This document shows positions 18,894 to 27,930 of a stretch of DNA of 64,000 nt, piece by piece (the stretch's first letter is position 1; each line of letters starts with the position of its first letter). The stretch comes from Mycolicibacter heraklionensis. Its GTDB lineage: Bacteria; Actinomycetota; Actinomycetes; Mycobacteriales; Mycobacteriaceae. The DNA lies in NCBI RefSeq assembly GCF_001021505.1, contig NZ_LDPO01000010.1, forward strand, positions 62,001 to 126,000. The letters are read 5' to 3'. A model generated the notes under the pieces. The model had not been told where the DNA came from and did not search any database. It saw nothing but the letters and a program-made list of their open reading frames with translations. The position numbers and the translations under genes were made by a program.

Positions 18894-20009
18894 GTGGACG
18901 ACGCCGGACCCCCGAGCGACGGCACGCGAAGTGACTCCCGGCATTACCCCAAGGTTGTGTTGGTCACCGGTGCGTGCCGGTTCCTGGGTGGGTTTCTCAC
19001 CGCAAGGCTCACGCAGAACCCGTTGATCAACCGGGTGATCGCCGTGGATGCGGTCATGCCGAGCAAGGACATGCTGCGCCGGATGGGGCGCGCTGAGTTT
19101 GTCCGCGCCGACATCCGTAACCCCTTTATCGCCAAGGTGATTCGAAACAGCGACGTCGACACCGTGGTGCACGCGGCAGCGGCGTCGTACGTGCCGCGGT
19201 CCGGCGGTGGGGCGGCGCTCAAAGAGTTCAACGTGATGGGCGCGATGCAGCTGTTCGCGGCCTGCCAGAAGGCGCCTTCGGTGCGCCGGGTGGTGCTCAA
19301 GTCGACCTCGGAGGTCTACGGGTCGTGCTCGCGTGACCCGGTGTTGTTCTCCGAGGACAGCACCAGTCGCCGGCCTCCGACTCAGGGGTTCCCCCGCGAC
19401 AGCATCGACATCGAGGGCTATGCGCGCGGACTGGGCCGGCGCCGGCCCGACATCGCGGTCACGATCCTGCGGATGGCCAACATGATCGGCCCGGCCATGG
19501 ACACCGCGCTGTCGCGCTACCTGGCCGGCCCGCTGGTTCCGATGGTGCTGGGCCGAGACGCGCGGCTGCAGCTGCTACACGAGCAAGACGCGCTGGGCGC
19601 CTTGGAGCGAGCCACCACGGCCGGCAAGGCCGGCACCTTCAACATCGGCGCCGACGGGATCATCATGATGTCGCAGGCCATCCGCCGGTCGGGCCGCGTT
19701 CCGGTTCCGCTGCCCGGTGTCGGCCTGTGGGTCATGGATTCGCTGCGGCGGGCCAACAATTACACCGAGATCAACCGGGAACAGCTGGACTATCTGAGCT
19801 TTGGCCGGGTGATGGACACGACTAGAATGCGAACCGAACTCGGGTACAGCACCAAGTGGACCACCGCCGAAGCTTTCGATGACTACGTGCGGGGCCGGGG
19901 ACTGAACCCGATCGTCGATCCCAAGTGGGTCCGTTCGGTGGAACGGCGAACAGTGAGCGCAGCGCAGCGCCTGGGGGATATCAGCGTCAACAGGGTGCGG
20001 GGAGGTTAA
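18894..20009 (+). CDS. galE2: Atypical extended SDR annotated GalE2
   Basis: This 371-residue NAD-binding protein has VLVTGACRFLGG as a degenerate glycine motif, HAAA after the second strand and KSTSEVYGS at the substrate strand. The expected YxxxK is absent: the aligned segment reads GYARGLGRRRPD, so a Lys is missing. The Rv0501 relative is named UDP-glucose 4-epimerase, but the missing Lys makes that activity doubtful. GTG start. The acyltransferase gene starts 4 bp after its stop, and the pair is conserved in mycobacteria, so a lipid or glycolipid role is equally possible. Confidence 0.8.
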   Translation: MDDAGPPSDGTRSDSRHYPKVVLVTGACRFLGGFLTARLTQNPLINRVIAVDAVMPSKDMLRRMGRAEFVRADIRNPFIAKVIRNSDVDTVVHAAAASYVPRSGGGAALKEFNVMGAMQLFAACQKAPSVRRVVLKSTSEVYGSCSRDPVLFSEDSTSRRPPTQGFPRDSIDIEGYARGLGRRRPDIAVTILRMANMIGPAMDTALSRYLAGPLVPMVLGRDARLQLLHEQDALGALERATTAGKAGTFNIGADGIIMMSQAIRRSGRVPVPLPGVGLWVMDSLRRANNYTEINREQLDYLSFGRVMDTTRMRTELGYSTKWTTAEAFDDYVRGRGLNPIVDPKWVRSVERRTVSAAQRLGDISVNRVRGG

Positions 20010-20013
20010 CACC

Positions 20014-21042
20014 ATGGCTGATGATTCGAAGGCAAAAGTCATTCCGCTGCACAAACATTCAAGTTCTGTGCGCCGACACCCGTCGACGCTGGCCGGCCCG
20101 GCCGAACAGGCCTCGGTCAATCAGGTCGCCGCCGTCGTCCGCGAGCTCGGCGAGCGCCGCGGCGCCGCGGGAACCACCGGCGCCTCAACGCCCACCCCGA
20201 GTGAACTCACTCGCCGGGTGGCCGCGGTCGCCGCGTTCCTGCGGGAGCGGATCACCGGGGACTATCAGGTCGACGAATTCGGCTTCGACCCGCACTTCAA
20301 CGAGGCGGTTGTGCTGCCGTTGCTGCGGGTGTTCTTCAACGACTGGTTCCGGGTCGAGGTCAGCGGCATCGAGAACCTGCCGGTCGATGGGCCCGCGCTG
20401 TTGGTGGCCAACCACGCCGGGGTGTTGCCGATGGACGCGCTGATGCTCTCGGTGGCGGTGCACGACCATCACCCCGACCATCGGAACCTGCGGATGCTCG
20501 CCGCCGACCTGGTATTCGACCTGCCGATGATCGGCCCGACCGCCCGCAAGGCGGGCCACACCATGGCCTGCACCGCCGACGCCAACCGGTTGCTGGAGGC
20601 CGGCGAGCTGACCGCGGTGTTCCCGGAGGGCTACAAGGGCCTGGGTAAGCGGTTCAAGGACCGCTACAAGCTGCAGCGCTTCGGTCGCGGCGGCTTCGTC
20701 TCGGCGGCGCTGCGCACCAAGGCGCCGATCGTGCCGTGCTCGATCGTCGGCTCCGAGGAGATCTACCCGATGATCGCCGATGTCAAGCTGTTGGCCCGGT
20801 TGCTCGGCGTGCCCTATTTCCCGATCACGCCGCTGTTTCCGTTGGCCGGTCCCGCCGGCCTGGTGCCGATGCCGTCGAAGTGGCACATCGCCTTCGGCGA
20901 GCCGATTGCGACCACCGACTACGAGGCCGGTGCCGCCGACGACCCGATGGTCACCTTCGAGCTGACCGACCAGGTGCGCGAGACCATTCAGCAGACGCTG
21001 TACCGGCTGCTGGCCGGCCGCCGCAACATGTTCTTCGGCTGA
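20014..21042 (+). CDS. Lysophospholipid acyltransferase-family protein (PlsC domain, Rv0502-type)
   Basis: This 342-residue protein carries the HX4D acyltransferase motif as NHAGVLPMD at about residues 131-139 and the acceptor-binding EGYKG near residue 205. A charged, Ala-rich N-terminal section of about 100 residues precedes the domain, and there is no membrane helix, unlike classical PlsC. It probably transfers an acyl group from acyl-CoA or acyl carrier protein to a lysolipid or other lipid alcohol at the membrane surface. It is coupled to the galE2-like gene with a 4-bp gap. Confidence 0.85.
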   Translation: MADDSKAKVIPLHKHSSSVRRHPSTLAGPAEQASVNQVAAVVRELGERRGAAGTTGASTPTPSELTRRVAAVAAFLRERITGDYQVDEFGFDPHFNEAVVLPLLRVFFNDWFRVEVSGIENLPVDGPALLVANHAGVLPMDALMLSVAVHDHHPDHRNLRMLAADLVFDLPMIGPTARKAGHTMACTADANRLLEAGELTAVFPEGYKGLGKRFKDRYKLQRFGRGGFVSAALRTKAPIVPCSIVGSEEIYPMIADVKLLARLLGVPYFPITPLFPLAGPAGLVPMPSKWHIAFGEPIATTDYEAGAADDPMVTFELTDQVRETIQQTLYRLLAGRRNMFFG

Positions 21043-21043
21043 C

Positions 21044-21070
21044 TTCTTGCGCTTCTTGCGCTCCTTGCGC
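21044..21070 (+). repeat. Three tandem 9-bp units
   Basis: TTCTTGCGC, TTCTTGCGC and TCCTTGCGC follow directly after the acyltransferase stop codon. A short low-complexity repeat with no obvious role; GCGCGAGCGCGC follows. Confidence 0.7.
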
Positions 21071-21157
21071 GAGCGCGCGTGTTTGTGCGCAACACGCCGC
21101 GTGCATGCGTACAACTAAGCACCCTCGCCGGGGTGGCGGGACTACTTCTTGGCTGGG

Positions 21158-21685
21158 CTACTTCTTGCCCAGCGCCCGATCGCGCATCGCCTCGAGGGCG
21201 GCGATCGTCGCCGCTTCGGTCTCGGCGTCCTGGTTGACTGACTCGCCGAGCATGGTGACCACACTGGTCACCACCGGCTCGCCGTTGGCGTCGGTGACCT
21301 CGCTGCGGACCTCACTGACGACCGTGCCGTGCGACTCGATCACCGAGTCCAGGTAGGTGTCGAAGAACAACTTGTCACCGGCCACGATCGGCCGGTGGAA
21401 GGTGAACTTCTGGTCGCGGTGCAGCACCCGAGAGATGTTGATCGGTATGTCGAATTTTTCGAAGATTTCCAGCTGCACCTGACGCCCGGCGACCGCCAGA
21501 AACGTCAGCGATGCCACCAGCCCCGGATGCCCGGCTTCGGTGGCCGCAGCCTCGTCGAAATGGGCCGGATGGTCGTCTTTGACCGAGCGGGCGAACTCCC
21601 GAATTTTCTCCCGGCCTACCTCGAAGTAGTCCGGGAACCGGTAGTGGGTACCGATGACTCCCTGCGATTCGGTGTGTACTGACAT
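21158..21685 (-). CDS. MaoC/FAS1-like hotdog dehydratase (Rv0504c-type)
   Basis: This 175-residue protein has the N-terminal half of the MaoC/HadA fold: [18 protein letters not shown] at the start, [10 protein letters not shown], then [11 protein letters not shown] and [11 protein letters not shown]. It closely resembles HadA/HadC subunits of the mycolate (3R)-hydroxyacyl-ACP dehydratase, and Rv0504c is their paralogue. The catalytic Asp-His pair of the partner subunit HadB is not seen, so it may need a partner. It is a single gene facing the acyltransferase. Confidence 0.82.
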   Translation of the reverse strand: MSVHTESQGVIGTHYRFPDYFEVGREKIREFARSVKDDHPAHFDEAAATEAGHPGLVASLTFLAVAGRQVQLEIFEKFDIPINISRVLHRDQKFTFHRPIVAGDKLFFDTYLDSVIESHGTVVSEVRSEVTDANGEPVVTSVVTMLGESVNQDAETEAATIAALEAMRDRALGKK

Positions 21686-21741
21686 GCCGGTTTACCCCTC
21701 CGCTCGCCGTGGTGCTCGGCGGCGGAAGCCTATCAGCGAGC

Positions 21742-21840
21742 AGCTCAGCCGCGCTCGTTCCGGTGCGCCACAGTGCTTGATGCGGTCGACCGGTCCTCGC
21801 GCGCTTCGCAAGCTCAGCCGCGCTCGTTCCGGTGCGCCAC
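21742..21840 (+). repeat. 30-bp direct repeat at the serB1 3' end
   Basis: Identical 30-bp copies at 21742-21771 and 21811-21840 are separated by 39 bp. The second contains the last codons and stop of serB1 (HRNERG-stop); the first is a non-coding duplicate. It looks like a small intergenic duplication touching a stop codon. Confidence 0.85.
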
Positions 21841-22755
21841 GGCCGCAGCCAGGGCCCCGCCGACCGCCCCCAGCGCCAGCGCCGAGGGCACACCGATCCG
21901 CGCCGCCCGCCGTGCGGTACGGAAGTCGCGGATCTCCCATCCCCGCTTGCGTGCCATCTCCCGCAACGCGGCGTCGGGGTTGATCGCCACCGCCGTGCCG
22001 ACCAGCGAGAGCATCGGCACGTCGTTGAAGCTGTCGGAGTAGGCCGTGCAACGCCGCAGGTTCAGCCCCTCCCGGATCGCCAGTGACCGCACCGCGTGCG
22101 CTTTGCCCGGCCCGTGCAGGATCTCGCCGACCAGCCGGCCGGTGAACACCCCGTCGACCGACTCCGCGACGGTGCCCAGCGCGCCGGTCAATCCGAGCCG
22201 ACGGGCGATGGTCTCGGCCAGCTCATAAGGGGTCGCGGTGACCAGCCACACCTGCTGGCCGGCGTCGAGGTGCATCTGGGCCAACTCACGGGTGCCGGGC
22301 CAGATCTTGTCGGCGATGATCTCGTCGTAGATCTCCTCGCCCAGATCGACCAGCTCCGACACCGGCCGGCCCTCGATGAACGCCAGCGCTTTGCGCCGGC
22401 CGGCCGCGACGTCGTCGCTGTTCTCCTTGCCGGTGAGCTGAAATTTGGCCTGGGCGTAGACGAACCCGATGACATCGCGATACGTGAAGTAGTTGCGGGC
22501 GGCCAGTCCACGACCGAAGTGCACCATCGAGGAGCCCTGGACCAGGGTGTTGTCGACGTCGAAGAACGCCGCGGCGGTCAGGTCAACCGGTGCGGGCGTG
22601 TCGGTGTCGGCCACATCGGCGAGCGCCCGCTCTGCGCTGGCGTCGTTGATCAGCGATGTCACATCGGCTGCGGATGCCCGTTCGGCCGGGCCCGGTGATG
22701 CCATCACCCGACTCCTTCCGCGTCTGGGCTGTAGGGCCGGGGCTCCGGCCGTCAT
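21814..22755 (-). CDS. serB1: HAD-IB family phosphatase, phosphoserine phosphatase-like
   Basis: This protein of about 313 residues has the HAD nucleophile motif [14 protein letters not shown], motif [12 protein letters not shown], and motif [20 protein letters not shown]. Length, a C-terminal hydrophobic stretch ([20 protein letters not shown]) and position match M. tuberculosis SerB1, an HAD-IB phosphatase named for phosphoserine phosphatase but without proven substrate here; SerB2 is the main enzyme in mycobacteria. The ATG at 22755 is 5 bp after the upstream stop; an ATG at 22704 is the alternative. It is likely co-transcribed with the SnoaL-like gene. Confidence 0.85.
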   Translation of the reverse strand: MTAGAPALQPRRGRSRVMASPGPAERASAADVTSLINDASAERALADVADTDTPAPVDLTAAAFFDVDNTLVQGSSMVHFGRGLAARNYFTYRDVIGFVYAQAKFQLTGKENSDDVAAGRRKALAFIEGRPVSELVDLGEEIYDEIIADKIWPGTRELAQMHLDAGQQVWLVTATPYELAETIARRLGLTGALGTVAESVDGVFTGRLVGEILHGPGKAHAVRSLAIREGLNLRRCTAYSDSFNDVPMLSLVGTAVAINPDAALREMARKRGWEIRDFRTARRAARIGVPSALALGAVGGALAAAVAHRNERG

Positions 22756-22760
22756 CAACC

Positions 22761-23219
22761 CTATCCGGCGGTAGGGCCGATGACCCCCAGGTGATCGCGT
22801 AGATCACCTTTGAGGTCGAACATCGAGTAATCGCGGAAACTGAACCGCCAAACGTCGTCGACCCGCTCGAACGTGTCGTGGTAGCGGCCGGCGGCGATCA
22901 CCTGGAGCGCCACGGCGTCGGTCTGCTGCAGCACCGTGTAGTAGGACCGGCAGGATGCCGTGCCAGCGGCCTCGTCGATGTCGAGGATCGGGTTGGTGAT
23001 CACGTGCTTGGTGCGCGGCGTGCCGTCCGCGTGGATGGTGACGAGCCCGCGCCACAGCTGCAGGATCCCGGCACTGTCGAGGATGACCGTGCCGTCGGGG
23101 TCGGCTTTGATCCGGGCATGGGTGAACAGCGCCGCAGCGCCGTCCAGGTCACCGGAGTCCATCAACTCCGCATAGCGATACAGCAGATTCGTGATCGATA
23201 CCGCACTTCCGCTGGTCAT
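22761..23219 (-). CDS. SnoaL/NTF2-like protein
   Basis: This 152-residue protein has a one-domain cone fold typical of SnoaL-like polyketide cyclases and hydroxylating-dioxygenase small-subunit relatives: [22 protein letters not shown], then [29 protein letters not shown] and [12 protein letters not shown]. Such proteins often act as ring-modifying or dehydratase-type catalysts, but the function is unassigned. The frame runs further upstream, but the ATG at 23219 matches the domain start. Its stop is 5 bp from the serB1 ATG. Confidence 0.82.
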   Translation of the reverse strand: MTSGSAVSITNLLYRYAELMDSGDLDGAAALFTHARIKADPDGTVILDSAGILQLWRGLVTIHADGTPRTKHVITNPILDIDEAAGTASCRSYYTVLQQTDAVALQVIAAGRYHDTFERVDDVWRFSFRDYSMFDLKGDLRDHLGVIGPTAG

Positions 23220-23255
23220 AGCGAAAACATAGCCACCCTGCGCCACACTGAAGCC

Positions 23256-23516
23256 ATGACCCGCCACCAGGTACAGCTGCTCACCCGCGACGGTTGCCCG
23301 GTCTGCGTGCAGGTGCAGGCCCAGCTGGCCGAGTTGGCGGCCGAACTCGGGTTCGACCTGCACGTCGTCGACGTCGACGCCGCCGCGGGGGCCGGTGACA
23401 CCGGCCCGCGAGCGGAATTCGGCGACCGGCTGCCGGTGGTGCTGCTCGACGGACGAGAGCACAGTTACTGGGAAGTCGACGAGCCCCGGCTACGTGCCGA
23501 TTTGGCGGGTTCATGA
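23256..23516 (+). CDS. Glutaredoxin-like protein (Rv0508-type)
   Basis: This 86-residue protein has the thioredoxin fold in brief: QVQLLTRDGCPVC with a CxxC (C-P-V-C), then FDLHVVDVD, the cis-Pro segment DRLPVVLLDG and a short C-terminal helix. It matches DUF836/glutaredoxin-like small redox proteins. It starts 36 bp from the divergent SnoaL gene, so the two share a promoter region. The stop codon lies within the first unit of the 57-bp tandem repeat, and it lies just upstream of hemA as in M. tuberculosis. Confidence 0.85.
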   Translation: MTRHQVQLLTRDGCPVCVQVQAQLAELAAELGFDLHVVDVDAAAGAGDTGPRAEFGDRLPVVLLDGREHSYWEVDEPRLRADLAGS

Positions 23517-23677
23517 GGCGGTTCCAGCTTCGCCTCTCCTCCGTCGGGCCTCGCTAAACCGCGGCGCTCAAGTCGCGGTTCCAGCTGCGCCTCTCCTCCG
23601 TCGAGCCTCGCTAAACCGCCGGGTTCATGCGGCGGTTCCAGCTTCGCCTCTCCTCCGTCGAGCCTCGCTAAACCGCC
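23507..23677 (+). repeat. Three tandem 57-bp units (MIRU-like)
   Basis: The unit recurs exactly every 57 bp (core GCGGTTCCAGC at 23518, 23575, 23632), followed each time by a conserved tract ending GCTAAACCGC. GCGGTT and AACCGC pair, so each unit can fold into a hairpin. The first unit holds the stop codon of the glutaredoxin-like gene. Size, tandem arrangement and overlap with a stop codon recall mycobacterial interspersed repetitive units. Confidence 0.85.
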
Positions 23678-23764
23678 GAATTTGGTGGGCCAGCGCTTTA
23701 GCCTCTACCGTGGAGTGAAGTTTGTTCACGGGTGACAGCAAGGAGCGGACCAGGTGATATTGCC

Positions 23765-25156
23765 GTGAGCGTCCTGCTCTTCGGGGTCTCGCACCGCAGC
23801 GCCCCCGTCTCCGTACTCGAGCAGCTCAGCACCGCTGAATCCGATCAGGTCAAGATCGTCGAGCAGGTGCTGCAATCGCCGCTCGTCACCGAGGCGATGA
23901 TCCTGTCGACCTGCAACCGGGTGGAGATCTACGCCGTCGTCGACGCCTTCCACGCCGGGTTGTCGGCGATCGGGCAGGTGCTCTCCGAACACTCCGGCAT
24001 GTCGATGGCCGACCTGACCAAATACGCCTACGTCCGCTACAGCGAGGCCGCCGTCGAGCACCTGTTCTCGGTGGCCAGCGGCCTGGACTCCGCGGTCGTG
24101 GGCGAGCAGCAGGTGCTGGGCCAGGTGCGTCGCGCCTACGCCTCCGCCGAGTCCAACAGCAGCGTCGGCCGGGTGCTGCATGAGCTGGCCCAGCGCGCAC
24201 TGTCGGTGGGCAAGCGGGTGCACTCCGAAACCGGGATCGACGCCGCCGGCGCGTCGGTGGTCTCGGTCGCCCTGGGCATCGCGGCCAAGCAGTTGGGCTC
24301 GAAGTCTGGCGAAGACGCGTTGCGGGGACGGACCGCGGTGGTGATCGGCGCCGGGTCGATGGGCGCGCTGTCCGCGGCCCACCTGGTGCGCGCCGGGGTC
24401 GAACACATCCACGTCGTCAACCGCTCGCTGCCGCGCGCTCAGCGCTTGGCCCGCAAGGTCCGCGAGAGCGGCGTCACGGCCGACGCCGTCGCGCTGGACC
24501 GGATGGCCGCAACCCTGATCAGCGCGGACATCGTGGTGTCCTCCACCGGCGCGGTGAGCCCAGTCGTGTCGCTGGCCGACGTGCACCACGCGCTGGCCGG
24601 GGGCGACCGTGACGAGGCGACCCAGCCGCTGGTGATCTGCGACCTGGGCATGCCGCGTGACGTGGACGCCGCGGTCGCCGGCTTGCCCGGCGTGCGGGTC
24701 ATCGACATGGACCGGATCCAGCGCGAGCCGTCGGCGCAGGTCGCCACCTCCGACACCGAGGCCGCGCGCAACATCGTGGCCCGCGAGGTCGCCACCTATC
24801 TGGCCGGGCAACGGATGGCCGAGGTCACCCCGACCGTGACCGCGCTGCGGCAGCGTGCCGCCGATGTGGTCACTGCCGAGTTGATGCGGCTGGATCACCG
24901 GCTGCCGGACCTGGAGGCCGCCCAGCGCGAGGAGGTGGCGCGCACCGTGCGTCGCGTCGTCGACAAGCTGCTGCACGCCCCCACCGTTCGGGTCAAACAG
25001 CTGGCCAGCTCGCCCGGCGGTGACAGCTACGCCGAGGCGCTGCGCGAACTGTTCGAGCTCGACCCGACCGCCGTGGACGCGGTCGCGACCGCCGGTGAGC
25101 TGCCGGTAGTGCCGGGCGGACTGGATGTCGGCGCCGAAACCGGGTCGGCCGGGTAG
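23765..25156 (+). CDS. hemA: Glutamyl-tRNA reductase
   Basis: This 463-residue enzyme reduces glutamyl-tRNA(Glu) to glutamate-1-semialdehyde with NADPH, the first step of C5-pathway heme synthesis. [13 protein letters not shown] opens the catalytic domain, the nucleophile is Cys50 in [11 protein letters not shown], and [23 protein letters not shown] (Rossmann) and a C-terminal dimerisation helix follow. The GTG at 23765 matches the usual N-terminus; an upstream in-frame start would add unconserved residues. hemC follows after 5 bp. The 57-bp repeats lie just upstream, in the promoter-proximal region. Confidence 0.97.
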   Translation: MSVLLFGVSHRSAPVSVLEQLSTAESDQVKIVEQVLQSPLVTEAMILSTCNRVEIYAVVDAFHAGLSAIGQVLSEHSGMSMADLTKYAYVRYSEAAVEHLFSVASGLDSAVVGEQQVLGQVRRAYASAESNSSVGRVLHELAQRALSVGKRVHSETGIDAAGASVVSVALGIAAKQLGSKSGEDALRGRTAVVIGAGSMGALSAAHLVRAGVEHIHVVNRSLPRAQRLARKVRESGVTADAVALDRMAATLISADIVVSSTGAVSPVVSLADVHHALAGGDRDEATQPLVICDLGMPRDVDAAVAGLPGVRVIDMDRIQREPSAQVATSDTEAARNIVAREVATYLAGQRMAEVTPTVTALRQRAADVVTAELMRLDHRLPDLEAAQREEVARTVRRVVDKLLHAPTVRVKQLASSPGGDSYAEALRELFELDPTAVDAVATAGELPVVPGGLDVGAETGSAG

Positions 25157-25161
25157 ACGTT

Positions 25162-26097
25162 TTGGGTGAAGTAATCCGCATCGGTACCCGGGGCAGCTTG
25201 TTGGCCACCACCCAGGCCGGGACCATTCGCGATGCCTTGGTGGCCGCCGGACACCCCGCTGAACTGGTCGTGATCAGCACGGCAGGGGATGTCACGTCCG
25301 GGCCGATCGCCGACATCGGGGTGGGAGTGTTCACCGCCGCGTTGCGCGAGGCCATTCTCGACGGCCGGGTCGATGCCGCCGTGCACTCGCACAAGGACCT
25401 GCCGACCGCTGCCGACTCCCGGTTCCTGCTCGCCGCGAATCCGCCTCGTGAGGACGCCCGGGACGCGCTGGTGGCGCGGGACGGATTGGTGCTGGGAGAG
25501 TTGCCGGCGGGTGCCGTGGTGGGCACTTCGTCGCCGCGGCGGGCGGCACAGCTTAGAGCACTGGGTCTCGGTTTGGAAATTCGCCCCCTACGAGGCAACC
25601 TAGATAGCAGGTTGAACAGGGTAAGCAGCGGCGAACTCGACGCCATCGTGGTAGCCCGGGCGGGTCTGGCCCGGCTGGGACGCCTCGACGCGGTCACCGA
25701 GACGTTGGAACCGGTACAGATGTTGCCGGCTCCGGCCCAAGGGGCACTGGCGGTGGAGTGCCGCGCCGGTGATACGGCACTGGCGGCGCTGCTGGCGGAG
25801 TTGGACGACGCCGACACCCGCCTGGCGGTTACCGCCGAGCGGACCCTGCTCGCCGAACTGGAGGCGGGTTGTTCCGCACCGGTGGGCGCGATCGCTGAGG
25901 TGGTCGAGTCCATCGATGAGGACGGCCGGGTCTTCGAGGAGCTGTCGCTGCGCGGTTGCGTAGCGGCGCTGGACGGATCCGACGTGATCCGCGCGTCCGG
26001 CATCGGCAGTCCGGACCGAGCCCGGGAACTGGGCGTGTCGGTCGCGGCGGAACTGTTCGAGTTGGGTGCGCGCGAGCTGATGGCGGACGCACGGTGA
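25162..26097 (+). CDS. hemC: Porphobilinogen deaminase (hydroxymethylbilane synthase)
   Basis: This 311-residue enzyme joins four porphobilinogens into hydroxymethylbilane. Motifs are [20 protein letters not shown] (catalytic Asp follows in HSHKD), [21 protein letters not shown] and [10 protein letters not shown], where the Cys holds the dipyrromethane cofactor. The start appears to be TTG at 25162: the codon before IRIG is GTA, so no ATG or GTG in frame fits. It sits 5 bp after hemA. Confidence 0.97.
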   Translation: MGEVIRIGTRGSLLATTQAGTIRDALVAAGHPAELVVISTAGDVTSGPIADIGVGVFTAALREAILDGRVDAAVHSHKDLPTAADSRFLLAANPPREDARDALVARDGLVLGELPAGAVVGTSSPRRAAQLRALGLGLEIRPLRGNLDSRLNRVSSGELDAIVVARAGLARLGRLDAVTETLEPVQMLPAPAQGALAVECRAGDTALAALLAELDDADTRLAVTAERTLLAELEAGCSAPVGAIAEVVESIDEDGRVFEELSLRGCVAALDGSDVIRASGIGSPDRARELGVSVAAELFELGARELMADAR

Positions 26098-26140
26098 AGA
26101 CGTGCGTCGGAAGTGAGTGAGAAGTGACGGGGAGTACGGA

Positions 26141-27856
26141 ATGGCTCGCCAAGTGAGCGTGCGAGGGCAGAAGCCCAAGCCGGGCCGCATTGTTTTCGTC
26201 GGCTCGGGTCCTGGCGACCCGGGCCTGCTGACGACGCGGGCACGGACGGCGCTGACGAACGCCGCGCTGGTGTTCATCGACCCCGACGTGCCCGAGGCGG
26301 TGCTGGCGCTGGTCGGCACGGACCTGCCTCCGATCGCTGGTCCCGTGCCCCCGGCCCCCAAGGCGGACAAGGCCGACGACGACGCGGCCCACGACGCCGA
26401 CGGCACCGACGCTGACGCTGCCGACGATGCCGCGACCGTACCGGGCGGGCCCGACATCCGCCCGGCGCTGGGCGAGCCGGCCGAGGTGGCGAAGATCCTG
26501 GCGGCCGAGGCTCGCGCAGGCGCCGACGTGGTGCGGCTGGTCGCCGGTGACCCGCTGTCCATCGACGCGGTCATCACCGAGGTCAACGCGGTGGCTCGCA
26601 CCAACGTTGCGTTCGAGATCGTGCCGGGACTGCCCGCCACGAGTGCGGTGCCCACCTACGCCGGTCTGCCGCTCGGCTCGTCGCACACGGTGGCCGATGT
26701 CCGCGACCCGAACGTGGACTGGGGCGCGCTGGCCGCCGCTCCGGGGCCGCTGATCTTGCAGGCCACCACCTCGCACCTGCCGGAGGCGGCCCGCACCCTG
26801 ATCGAGTACGGCCTGTCGGACAACACGCCGTGCGTGGTCACCACCTCGGGTACCACCTGCGCGCAGCGCTCGATCGAGTCCAGCCTCGGCGGTCTGACGG
26901 AGGCGTCGGCGCTGGTGAGCATCGACCCGGTCATCCTGCCCAACGGTCAGGAGACCTCGGCCGGGCCGCTGGTGGTGACCATCGGCAAGACGGTCAGCAA
27001 CCGGGCCAAGCTGAACTGGTGGGAGAGCCGCGCGCTGTACGGCTGGACGGTTCTGGTGCCGCGCACCAAGGACCAGGCCGGCGAGATGAGCGACCGGCTG
27101 ATCGGGCACGGCGCCTCGCCGATCGAAGTTCCGACCATCGCCGTGGAGCCGCCCCGCAGCCCCGCTCAGATGGAAAGGGCCGTCAAGGGTTTGGTGGACG
27201 GCCGCTACCAGTGGGTGGTGTTCACCTCGACCAACGCGGTGCGCGCTGTGTGGGAGAAGTTCGCCGAGTTCGGTCTGGACGCTCGGGCGTTCTCCGGGGT
27301 GAAGATCGCCTGCGTCGGCGAGGCCACCGCAGAGCGGGTCCGGGCGTTCGGGATCAGCCCCGAGCTGGTGCCCTCGGGTGAGCAGTCCTCGCTCGGCCTG
27401 CTGGACGAATTCCCGCCCTACGACGATGTTTTCGACCCGGTGAACCGAGTGCTGTTGCCGCGGGCGGACATCGCCACCGAGACGCTGGCCGAAGGGCTGC
27501 GCGAGCGGGGCTGGGAGATCGAGGATGTCACCGCCTACCGCACCGTGCGGGCCGCTCCGCCGCCGGCGACCATCCGCGAGATGATCAAGACCGGCGGGTT
27601 CGACGCGGTGTGCTTCACCTCGAGCTCGACGGTGCGCAACCTGGTCGGCATCGCCGGCAAGCCGCACGCCCGGACCCTGGTGGCCTGCATCGGCCCCAAG
27701 ACCGCCGAGACGGCAGCCGAATTCGGGCTGCGGGTGGACGTGCAGCCGGAGACCGCGGCCGTGGGTCCGCTGGTCGACGCGCTGGCCGAGCACGCCGCGC
27801 GACTGCGGGCCGAGGGTGCGTTGCCGCCGCCGCGTAAGAAGAGCCGCAGGCGATGA
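26141..27856 (+). CDS. hemD: Bifunctional uroporphyrinogen-III C-methyltransferase / uroporphyrinogen-III synthase
   Basis: This 571-residue fusion has an N-terminal SAM-dependent methyltransferase (VFVGSGPGDPGLLT near residue 17, RLVAGDPL, VPGLPATSAVPTYAGLP) and a C-terminal HemD domain (WTVLVPRTKDQAG, VVFTSTNAVR, VCFTSSSTVRNLV, ACIGPKTAETA). The first makes precorrin-2-type products or is regulatory; the second closes the tetrapyrrole ring to uroporphyrinogen III. Rv0511 has the same layout. An Asp/Ala-rich insert of about 25 residues (26361-26440) interrupts the methyltransferase domain and varies between species. It starts 43 bp after hemC. Confidence 0.93.
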   Translation: MARQVSVRGQKPKPGRIVFVGSGPGDPGLLTTRARTALTNAALVFIDPDVPEAVLALVGTDLPPIAGPVPPAPKADKADDDAAHDADGTDADAADDAATVPGGPDIRPALGEPAEVAKILAAEARAGADVVRLVAGDPLSIDAVITEVNAVARTNVAFEIVPGLPATSAVPTYAGLPLGSSHTVADVRDPNVDWGALAAAPGPLILQATTSHLPEAARTLIEYGLSDNTPCVVTTSGTTCAQRSIESSLGGLTEASALVSIDPVILPNGQETSAGPLVVTIGKTVSNRAKLNWWESRALYGWTVLVPRTKDQAGEMSDRLIGHGASPIEVPTIAVEPPRSPAQMERAVKGLVDGRYQWVVFTSTNAVRAVWEKFAEFGLDARAFSGVKIACVGEATAERVRAFGISPELVPSGEQSSLGLLDEFPPYDDVFDPVNRVLLPRADIATETLAEGLRERGWEIEDVTAYRTVRAAPPPATIREMIKTGGFDAVCFTSSSTVRNLVGIAGKPHARTLVACIGPKTAETAAEFGLRVDVQPETAAVGPLVDALAEHAARLRAEGALPPPRKKSRRR

Positions 27857-27863
27857 TTCATCC

Positions 27864-27930
27864 CGCGTTGACTCTGCGCCTACGGCGAAGAAGTGCGAGT
27901 AGCCTTCGCCCTCACCGCAGAGTCAACGCG
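27864..27930 (+). repeat. 67-bp hairpin element, copy A, overlapping the hemB start
   Basis: Perfect 15-bp arms CGCGTTGACTCTGCG (27864-27878) and its complement (27916-27930) enclose a second stem, GGCGAAG with CTTCGCC. The last base of the right arm is the G of the hemB GTG. A related copy lies at 61881-61937. It could act as a terminator/attenuator between hemD and hemB, or be a mobile repeat. Confidence 0.9.

Noticed and set aside
23507..23677. CRISPR-like array
   Set aside because: Three head-to-tail 57-bp units without variable spacers and no cas genes; a tandem repeat instead.
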